8,496 nucleotides of DNA from Gemmataceae bacterium. GTDB taxonomy: Bacteria; Planctomycetota; Planctomycetia; Gemmatales; Gemmataceae. Below are positions 1 through 5,550 of the stretch, piece by piece. The DNA is taken from assembly GCA_017853285.1 (NCBI GenBank), contig JAFMJU010000153.1:1-8496 (forward strand), written 5' to 3'. Position 1 is the first letter of the stretch. Every line of letters starts with the position of its first letter. A model generated the notes under the pieces. The model saw only the letters and a program-made list of their open reading frames with translations, made no database searches and had not been told where the DNA came from. The translations under genes and the position numbers were made by a program.

Positions 1-86
1 GATTCCGGTTCTATCGGACTTTCTAGTGAAACGATGGATTTATCTTGGAATTAACAATTTTTTAATGAATGGAAAGGCCAGCTACT

Positions 87-941
87 ATGTTCACCCCCCG
101 CCGAATCCAATCCCCCGGTAGGCCAGCCCTCGCGCTTTTCGACGGGGCCCGACAAGGCCCGACCGTGGTCTTTCTCCACGGCCTGGCCCGCCGGGCCTGC
201 GATTGGAATCCGCTGATTTCCTCGCTGAATTCCAGTATTCACCCGGTTTCCCTCGATTGGCGGGGCCATGGCGAATCCGACCGTGGTGGCGGCTACCTGG
301 TGGAGGATTATGTTCAGGATCTGCAAGCCATTTTGCCCCTGATAGCCCATCATCCGGTGATTCTGGTCGGTCATTCCCTCGGGGCCCTGGTGGCGGCTGA
401 AATGGCCTGCCGCGAACCCTCAAAAATTGCCGCCGTGGTGCTCGAAGATCCCCCCACTCCGGGGTTTCTGCAGCAGCTGGATAGCACCGGCTATTACGAC
501 TTGTTCAAGGCCTATGTCCGCTGGGGTGGGACCCCGGTCACAGTCCCTCACTTGGCGGCGGAGCTGGCACGCCTGGAAATTCTGGATCCTTTGGGCAAAA
601 AAAGGCCCCTCGGCCAAATGCGTGACTCGGCTAGTCTGCGCTTCATGGCACATTGCCTCAAATCCATGGACCCCGCTTGCCCCATGCCTGTGCTCAACGG
701 CCAGTGGTTGCAAGGGATCCAACTGGGCCAATCCTTGCGCGGTATCCAATGCCCGGTACTCCTGCTCCGAGGAGATCCGGCCTTTGGCGGCATGATGCCC
801 GCCGCGGAGACGGATGCGTTGTTCACCCCCGTGGCGGACCTGACCCGGCTTGATTGGACAGGCGTGGGCCACCAGATCCACGGCACCGCAACGGAGGCCA
901 TGGCCCGCGCCTTGTGGGCATTCCTGCCCACGGTGGGTTAG
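87..941 (+). CDS. alpha/beta-hydrolase fold protein
   Basis: This is a predicted soluble alpha/beta hydrolase of 284 residues, a usual length for the single-domain family. An HG oxyanion-type motif lies at residues 31-32 (VFLHGLA). The segment LDWRGHGES at about 56-64 is typical of the strand and loop before the nucleophile. The nucleophile elbow GHSLG is at 95-99, making Ser97 the likely nucleophile. The acid is probably Asp230 in LLLRGDP, and the base His262 in GVGHQIH. Residues of roughly 125-210 would form the variable cap. The substrate cannot be read from the sequence; esterase, lipase-like and C-C hydrolase roles are all possible. An in-frame ATG at 69 would add six residues, but ATG 87 is preferred because GGAAAGG at 71-77 sits nine bases ahead of it, whereas nothing similar precedes 69. 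No signal peptide is visible, so a cytoplasmic location is inferred. The next gene starts 65 bp downstream on the same strand. Confidence 0.9.
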   Translation: MFTPRRIQSPGRPALALFDGARQGPTVVFLHGLARRACDWNPLISSLNSSIHPVSLDWRGHGESDRGGGYLVEDYVQDLQAILPLIAHHPVILVGHSLGALVAAEMACREPSKIAAVVLEDPPTPGFLQQLDSTGYYDLFKAYVRWGGTPVTVPHLAAELARLEILDPLGKKRPLGQMRDSASLRFMAHCLKSMDPACPMPVLNGQWLQGIQLGQSLRGIQCPVLLLRGDPAFGGMMPAAETDALFTPVADLTRLDWTGVGHQIHGTATEAMARALWAFLPTVG

Positions 942-952
942 TCTGTGGGTAT

Positions 953-969
953 GGGCCCTGGCAGGGCCC
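953..969 (+). other. intercistronic GC hairpin
   Basis: A perfect inverted repeat, GGGCCCT-GGC-AGGGCCC, gives a 7-bp all-Watson-Crick stem with a 3-nt loop. It begins 11 bases after the hydrolase stop codon and ends 37 bases before the next start codon. No T-run follows (the next bases are CGGTCCGATTCCC), so it is not a canonical intrinsic terminator. It could be a pause, an mRNA-stability element or a weak attenuator between the two genes. Its arms closely match the core of the terminator at 5499-5528. Confidence 0.45.
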
Positions 970-1006
970 GGTCCGATTCCCTTTCCCCTGTCGGGACCTT
1001 ACGCCA

Positions 1007-2386
1007 ATGGGACCATGGTGGACTCGGGACGCATCCGGCAGGTTGGAGCCCCTCGATGAGGCCTGGCTTTCGGCTGGTTTGCACCAGGCGTCGGTTCAGG
1101 CGGGTATCGATCATCCCCACTGGCCCTTGTGGCAGGCCGAACTGGTTTCCGGGGCTTCCCACGCCATCACCCAAACCCTGTCCCCGGGCGAGGTGGTTCC
1201 CAAGACGGACCTGATCGACAGGCTGGGAACGATTTTGGCCCAGTTGGGCCAGCCTGAATTGGCTCAGGCCTTCCGACGGGTCGCAAATGCCGAAAGCCAC
1301 GACCCTCCAACCGAAAAACCAAGTACAGCCACGGGTGACTTTCCCTGGGTGGAACTGGTCGGACCGGATATCGCCGAACTCGTCCGCCGCGGTTGGTTTT
1401 GCCCAGCCCTTCCGGCTGGAAGACGCGAATGGACAGGCACCTACCAGGTTCTCCACTCTCGTTTTTATCTTCCTGGCTGCCCCGACCCCGCCCGCGCCCT
1501 TGTCAGGCTGATCCAGTTGGCCTCCGCCACTTGGGGAGAAATCCACCTGGTGGGTGGGGCCCTTTGGCTGGAGGAACTTGGTGTTGGCCCAGGCCGGGGC
1601 CTGGAAGCCTTTGATTTGCTGGAGGAAGCGGCCAGAGGTTTGGGCAAGAGACTGCGCCTCCATCTGCCCATGGGCCCCGGTGCCGCTCCTCACCATGGCC
1701 AAATGGGGCTCTTTTATTTCGGGAGTTCCCAAGGCTTGCGAGAACCAGCCCAGGCGCTCCAGCGCTGGTTGGTGGAAAAAGGGGAACAGGTGGCGGTCAC
1801 AGGCTGGATTCCACCCGAGGATTCCGGAACCGCCCGGGATGCCTCCCAGGCCCTGGCCACCCTGGCGGATTTGGCCCGGCCGGGCAGGTCGGTGAGGGTG
1901 GAACGCTCCCACTTGGTGCCTGACCTTTTGGCCCACTCCGGTGCGGGTCAAAAAAGCGTGGAAGCGGTATTTGGCGGGGTCATTCTTCGTTGGGAACCGG
2001 TATCAGATTCGAACCTTCCCGAGGGGGCTTTGGATCAGTTGGTTGGTTTGGCGGTTCGGGCCGGGTGCCGGTTCCGCCACGGCCTCCGCCAGGCAGGAAA
2101 AAAACTCTGGCCCTCAGATCCTACCCTGCTATGGCGGATGGGTTGGTTGCTGCGTTTCGAGGGAAATTGGCCCGCCACGGTTTTAGAAAGACTAGAGCGG
2201 CTGGCGCTGCAGATGGCACACGCCAACGAAATGCCCCTGTTTTTGGAATCCGAAGTTTCCGAGTCGGCCAATTTGCTGGATGCCAGGCTATGGCGTTCCG
2301 GCACACGCCCCGTTCCTCAGGGAAACGGCCCGTGGTCACTGCACCTGGATTCGGAACTGGAACCACTCATTCCTGGAATGAAATGA
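1007..2386 (+). CDS. unknown protein with ATP-cone-like N-terminus
   Basis: This 459-residue protein is of unknown function. Residues of about 4-93 resemble an ATP-cone, the nucleotide-binding regulatory module of ribonucleotide reductases and NrdR. They show a TRDASGRLEPLDEAWL opening, an amphipathic helix region with AGIDHPHW, then KTDLIDRLGTILAQLG and ELAQAFRRV, which match the cone's closing helices. No NrdR-type Zn-ribbon precedes the cone. The remaining 365 residues are not recognised: they are rich in Leu, Trp and Gly, with segments such as DIAELVRRGWF (about 118-128) and GGALWLEELG. A remote tie to anaerobic ribonucleotide reductase is possible but unproven. No transmembrane segment or signal peptide is seen. 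The frame is open back to a TTG at 854, inside the hydrolase gene. ATG 1007 is chosen because it avoids that 88-bp overlap and is the only start codon between the hydrolase stop and this point in frame. The ribosome-binding site is weak (GGGA at 993-996). Co-transcription with the hydrolase is likely. Confidence 0.75.
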   Translation: MGPWWTRDASGRLEPLDEAWLSAGLHQASVQAGIDHPHWPLWQAELVSGASHAITQTLSPGEVVPKTDLIDRLGTILAQLGQPELAQAFRRVANAESHDPPTEKPSTATGDFPWVELVGPDIAELVRRGWFCPALPAGRREWTGTYQVLHSRFYLPGCPDPARALVRLIQLASATWGEIHLVGGALWLEELGVGPGRGLEAFDLLEEAARGLGKRLRLHLPMGPGAAPHHGQMGLFYFGSSQGLREPAQALQRWLVEKGEQVAVTGWIPPEDSGTARDASQALATLADLARPGRSVRVERSHLVPDLLAHSGAGQKSVEAVFGGVILRWEPVSDSNLPEGALDQLVGLAVRAGCRFRHGLRQAGKKLWPSDPTLLWRMGWLLRFEGNWPATVLERLERLALQMAHANEMPLFLESEVSESANLLDARLWRSGTRPVPQGNGPWSLHLDSELEPLIPGMK

Positions 2387-2436
2387 TATCTTTTGGTTTC
2401 ATGTGCGTTCGGCAGCATCCTTTGGCCCGAAACTTC

Positions 2437-2465
2437 TTGTGTGGAAAAGGTTGGGTTGGTAGTAT
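2437..2465 (+). promoter_or_regulatory. candidate extended -10 promoter for rpsT
   Basis: TTGTGT at 2437-2442 and TAGTAT at 2460-2465 are separated by 17 bp, with a TG directly upstream of the -10 element (TGG-TAGTAT). Each hexamer is only a partial match to the sigma-70 consensus, but the spacing and extended -10 are correct. It would give a leader of about 75 nt before the rpsT ATG. The rest of the 160-bp spacer 2387-2546 shows no gene and no clear terminator. This is inferred from base pattern alone. Confidence 0.3.
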
Positions 2466-2546
2466 TCTGGCTTGTGGTCGAAATGATTCGGGGCCAATTA
2501 GTTTCGAATTTTCTCTCTAACGGGCCGATTTGGGAGCCTTTGCCTC

Positions 2547-2807
2547 ATGCCGCATACCAGAAGCGCAGCCAAGAACCTGCGCAAGAGCGAGAAGCGTCGC
2601 AGCTACAACCGCAATGTGAAGCGGGACCTCAAGCTGGAACTCAAGTCCTTCGACACCGCCGTCACCGCGAAGGCTGATCCCCAAGCCGCCCTCAAGGCTG
2701 CTTACCAGAAACTCGACAAGGCCGCCGCCCGCGGGGTGATCCATCCCAACGCCGCCGCCCGCAAGAAATCCCAGTTGGCCAAGGCTGCCACCAAGGCCAA
2801 GGCCTGA
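2547..2807 (+). CDS. rpsT: 30S ribosomal protein S20
   Basis: S20 is a small primary-binding protein of the 30S subunit that contacts 16S rRNA through a three-helix bundle. The 86 residues match the family's usual length and layout. The N-terminus MPHTRSAAKNLRKSEKRR is the typical basic start, followed by YNRNVKRDLK. The central helix is Asp/Ala rich, and the second half contains KAAYQKLDKAAARGVIHPNAAARKKSQL, the family's hallmark segment. A Lys/Ala tail ends the protein. Start ATG 2547 is preceded by GGGAG at 2532-2536. A candidate promoter lies upstream, so it is probably its own transcription unit. The stop lies 58 bp from the convergent stop codon of the transporter gene, and no T-tailed terminator is seen between them. 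Confidence 0.97.
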   Translation: MPHTRSAAKNLRKSEKRRSYNRNVKRDLKLELKSFDTAVTAKADPQAALKAAYQKLDKAAARGVIHPNAAARKKSQLAKAATKAKA

Positions 2808-2865
2808 TCAACCTAGAACCTTTGTATTCAATCAGCGCCGTGCCGGAGGGAGCCCTGTCTGGGCT

Positions 2866-5271
2866 TCAGCTGGCGCGGCGATTCAATTCACGGATCCAAG
2901 TGTCCGGATCCTCTATTCGCTCCTGGCGCTTCCACAGCAGGAAGCACAAGGCCGGCACCAAAATCGGTCGCACGATGAAGGTGTCCACGATCACGCCAAA
3001 CGCCAGGGCGAACCCGATTTGAACCATGGTGTTCAGCCCCGCGAAAACCAGGGTGGCGAAGGTGCCGGCCATGATCAGGCCGCAAGAGGTGATGGTGGAT
3101 CCGGTGGCGGCGAGCGCCCGCCGCATCGCCTCCACGGGTGATTTCCGTTTCCGCTCCTGCACCATGCGGCAGATCAGCAAAATGTTGTAATCCTCGCCCA
3201 CCGCCACAAGGATCACGAACAGGAACAGCGGTACCCGCCAATCCACCTCGCCGAACGGCCTGCCAAATCCCCAATGGGCCAGCAGCATGGTGGCTCCCAG
3301 GGTTGCCAGATAACTGAACAGCACCGAGGCCAGCAGGTAACACGCCAGAGGCAGGTCGCGAACAAGCGCCAGCAGGATCGCCAGCACCGCGAGCAAAACC
3401 AACAGGTTGATCCTGAGCCTGTCCCCCTCGGTGACCCGGGCCAGGTCATCCGCCCCCACGGTGATGCCGTAGGTTTCGGCCCGCACCGGCGCGAAACTGG
3501 CCGTGTCGTTCGGCAGTTCGGTGGCCAGCCAGGCTTGTATCTTGCCCAGGACGGGAATGCTGCGGGGGTCGAAAGGATCCGTGTCCAGCACCACTTCCAG
3601 CCGGGTGACATGGCGGCGGGGTTTATCCTCGGTGGGCTCGATGACCGCTGCGTACTGCAGCGCCGACATCTTTCGGATTTGCTGGTCGATGCCCCCCTTC
3701 AGGCTTGCCAGGCCGTTGGTCAGAAATGAGCCATTTCCGGTGGCCGATTTGGAGGCGGATTCCTCCAGTGGTTGGCCCAAGGGGCGGGTGAGTGCCCTCA
3801 CCTCCTGCACATGCTCCAGTTGCAGGAAGCCCTTGCTCAAATGCTCGACGACCGTCTTGCCTTCGGGTGTGTTGAAATCCCGTTCCGACTCGAGGAAAAC
3901 CGTGATCGGGCCTGCCTCCCCCGCCGGGAAATGCCGCTGGATCGCCTGCAATCCCTGGATGCTGGGGCTGGAGGAACGCAGTTCGGCGGTGGCCCGGTAG
4001 CTTGCCTTGGTCATGCATCCCAAAACCGCGAAGGGGGCCAACACCAAAAAAGCTCCCATCCACCAAAGTCCCGGGCGTTGGGAAATCACCCGGCTGGCCT
4101 TTTCCCAAAACCCGCTCCGCTCGCCGGCTTCAATTCCGTGGCTCGCCAACAAGTCATGGAACCGGCCATACCCCCTGCCGGGTACTTTCCCAGGCCAGAA
4201 CGCCCAACGGCCAGCCAGGCGCAATAATGCAGGGGTCAGCGTGATCGAAGCCAGGAAGGCGACAGTTAGGCTGAGCGCGATGGCTGGGCCACCCGAGCGG
4301 ATTTTCACAAACTCGGCGGTTCCCATGAGGCCCAGCCCAAAGATCACCGTGCCGGCGCTGGCCGCCAGGGCGTGGCCCACCTGGCCCAGGCTGCGTTCCA
4401 CAGCGGAGCCAATCGGGCGGCCTTCGGCCAGCTCCTCGCGGTACCGGCTGATCAGGAACAGGCAATAGTCAGTCCCCGCCCCGTAAAGCATCACCACGGC
4501 AAAGATCTGGCTCACATTGGCCAGCTTGAATCCCGGGATGGTGGTCAGCATCGCCAGCCCCTTGAGGGCCACGAATACTGACAGCGCGATGGTGAACAGC
4601 GGGATCACCACCATCAGCGGCGACCGGTAAACAAACAGCAAAATGACCACCACCAGCAGGATGGTTGCCAAGGTGGTCTTGTCCAGGCTGTTGGTGCCGG
4701 CGTCAATCAGGTCCCGGCCGATCCCGGCTGGGCCGCTCGCGTAGATGGTCGGCCTGGCCGCCATTTCGGGATAAATTTCCTGAATCACGGCCTGAACCCG
4801 GGCGTTGGTGCTGTCTACCGTCAGGCGTGTTTGGGCTGCCAGATACGGGCAATTCAATTGCACACGCACCAACTGGCAGAAGCCGTCCTGGCTGGTCAGT
4901 TTCTTCCCGATGCCAGGGTCTCTCGGGGATGCGACAGACCGGATCTGCAGGGAGGGTTCCCCCGTGCGCAGGCTGTCGATCTCGCCGACGATCCGGTTGA
5001 CAAGGCTCTTGTCCAAATCATCCAGCGGCCGGTCCGACCGCTCGATCACATAAACCAAATTGCAGGCGTAACTATCCTTGGGAAACGCCTCTTCCAGAAG
5101 CTGGTAGCCCCGAACGCTGGCGCAGGAGGCTGGCAAATAGCGGATGTCATCATCTTGGCTGTTGCGGTCCCAATTCGGGGCGGTTGCCCCCATGAACACC
5201 GCCACTAAAAGCCAGGTGCCAAGGATCATCCAGGGGTGATCGCTCGCCAATCGCCCCAAAAAACGAAACAT
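2866..5271 (-). CDS. MMPL/RND-family membrane transporter
   Basis: This 801-residue inner-membrane exporter belongs to the MMPL branch of the RND superfamily, which moves lipids or hydrophobic molecules using the proton gradient. The layout is classical and duplicated. TM1 is at about 13-31, a periplasmic domain at 32-198, TM2-6 at about 200-350, a cytoplasmic linker at 351-400 and TM7 at about 402-420. A second periplasmic domain spans 421-620, and TM8-12 span about 621-780. The paired Asp-Tyr motifs of the proton relay are present in both halves: GAGTDY (Asp268-Tyr269) in TM4 and VGEDY (Asp694-Tyr695) in TM10, as in MmpL3-type proteins, so an active transporter is expected. The first periplasmic domain has four Cys (50, 70, 132, 141). 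A GTG at 5277 is an alternative start, but GGGAGGGG at 5277-5284 lies seven bases ahead of ATG 5271, which is therefore preferred. The substrate is unknown. No periplasmic adaptor or outer-membrane partner gene is adjacent. Confidence 0.93.
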   Translation of the reverse strand: MFRFLGRLASDHPWMILGTWLLVAVFMGATAPNWDRNSQDDDIRYLPASCASVRGYQLLEEAFPKDSYACNLVYVIERSDRPLDDLDKSLVNRIVGEIDSLRTGEPSLQIRSVASPRDPGIGKKLTSQDGFCQLVRVQLNCPYLAAQTRLTVDSTNARVQAVIQEIYPEMAARPTIYASGPAGIGRDLIDAGTNSLDKTTLATILLVVVILLFVYRSPLMVVIPLFTIALSVFVALKGLAMLTTIPGFKLANVSQIFAVVMLYGAGTDYCLFLISRYREELAEGRPIGSAVERSLGQVGHALAASAGTVIFGLGLMGTAEFVKIRSGGPAIALSLTVAFLASITLTPALLRLAGRWAFWPGKVPGRGYGRFHDLLASHGIEAGERSGFWEKASRVISQRPGLWWMGAFLVLAPFAVLGCMTKASYRATAELRSSSPSIQGLQAIQRHFPAGEAGPITVFLESERDFNTPEGKTVVEHLSKGFLQLEHVQEVRALTRPLGQPLEESASKSATGNGSFLTNGLASLKGGIDQQIRKMSALQYAAVIEPTEDKPRRHVTRLEVVLDTDPFDPRSIPVLGKIQAWLATELPNDTASFAPVRAETYGITVGADDLARVTEGDRLRINLLVLLAVLAILLALVRDLPLACYLLASVLFSYLATLGATMLLAHWGFGRPFGEVDWRVPLFLFVILVAVGEDYNILLICRMVQERKRKSPVEAMRRALAATGSTITSCGLIMAGTFATLVFAGLNTMVQIGFALAFGVIVDTFIVRPILVPALCFLLWKRQERIEDPDTWIRELNRRAS

Positions 5272-5276
5272 CCCCA

Positions 5277-5284
5277 CCCCTCCC
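5277..5284 (-). promoter_or_regulatory. Shine-Dalgarno of the MMPL gene
   Basis: The - strand reads GGGAGGGG here. Its GGAGG core (5279-5283) ends seven bases before ATG 5271. It overlaps the alternative GTG at 5277-5275, so it decides the start in favour of the ATG. Confidence 0.7.
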
Positions 5285-5383
5285 GATCTGCGGCGAGCTT
5301 CAAGCCTTCCGGCCGATCCGGGGAGCCTTGGTTCAAAGGATCCATGGCAATGGGTTCGGCTGGCTTGTTATTTCGATCGGTCG

Positions 5384-5411
5384 ATTAGTCCAGCAAAAAG
5401 AGATATGTCCA
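5384..5411 (-). promoter_or_regulatory. candidate promoter for the MMPL gene
   Basis: On the - strand, TGGACA (5411-5406) and ACTAAT (5389-5384) are 16 bp apart. The first matches TTGACA at five of six bases and the second matches TATAAT at four of six. This would place transcription start near 5377 and give a leader of about 105 nt. It lies just downstream, in transcription order, of a tract of phased A/T runs. It is a pattern match only. Confidence 0.3.
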
Positions 5412-5415
5412 GATC

Positions 5416-5442
5416 ATTTGAATTTTCTTTTCAAGTTCAAAT
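5416..5442. repeat. inverted repeat ATTTGAA / TTCAAAT
   Basis: There are two perfect 7-bp arms, 5416-5422 and 5436-5442, with a 13-bp spacer. They sit just upstream of the candidate transporter promoter. It could be an operator for a dimeric regulator, but AT-rich arms of this length can occur by chance in such a region. Confidence 0.25.
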
Positions 5443-5472
5443 TTCCTAAAATTCCTATTTTTCCCATATTTT
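5421..5472. other. phased A/T tracts, predicted curved DNA
   Basis: A/T runs are centred near 5470.5, 5460, 5450.5, 5441.5 and 5430 (for example TTTT at 5469-5472, TTTTT at 5458-5462, AAAATT at 5448-5453, AAATTT at 5439-5444). The spacing is about 9-12 bp, close to one helical turn, which is the arrangement that bends DNA. A further AATTTT run lies at 5421-5426, out of phase. The region is far more AT-rich than the surrounding genes and lies upstream of the transporter's candidate promoter. Confidence 0.45.
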
Positions 5473-5498
5473 CAAGAAGTATTCCCATGGCCCAAATA

Positions 5499-5528
5499 AA
5501 AAGGGCCCTGCCTTGGCAGGGCCCTTTT
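5499..5528 (-). terminator. Rho-independent terminator of the BNR propeller gene
   Basis: A perfect inverted repeat pairs AAAAGGGCCCTGCC (5499-5512) with GGCAGGGCCCTTTT (5515-5528). The two bases between the arms mean the top C-G pair probably opens into a CTTG loop. On the - strand the stem is followed by TTTTTATTTG, a good U-rich tail, and it begins 22 bases after the stop codon at 5551. On the + strand there is only a TTTT tail, so it may work weakly in that direction. It separates the propeller gene from the transporter gene. Confidence 0.9.
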
Positions 5529-5550
5529 AGGGATAAACGTTAACGTGCAA

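Noticed and set aside
1..86. Promoter for the hydrolase in the AT-rich leader
   Set aside because: TATCTT (41-46) and TTTAAT (61-66) resemble -10 boxes, but no acceptable -35 element lies at the right distance. The true promoter may lie outside the window.
938..1951. Long - strand open frame (337 codons) opposite the cone-like gene
   Set aside because: It mirrors codon bias of the + strand gene and shows no recognisable domain. The + strand frame is favoured by position after the hydrolase and by the cone-like pattern, though neither protein is a certain family match.
2393..2677. Small + strand ORF overlapping the rpsT start
   Set aside because: Its second half is rpsT in another frame, and the first half is the AT-richer spacer carrying the candidate promoter; no motif or good ribosome-binding site.
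2849..2867. Hairpin between convergent rpsT and MMPL (7-bp stem with one G-T pair, 5-nt loop)
   Set aside because: It overlaps the MMPL stop codon and has no T-run on either strand, so it is not a convincing terminator; a chance stem is as likely.
5537..5546. 10-bp palindrome ACGTTAACGT next to the propeller gene stop codon
   Set aside because: Too short and isolated to support an operator or recombination site, and it lies downstream of both nearby genes' coding regions.
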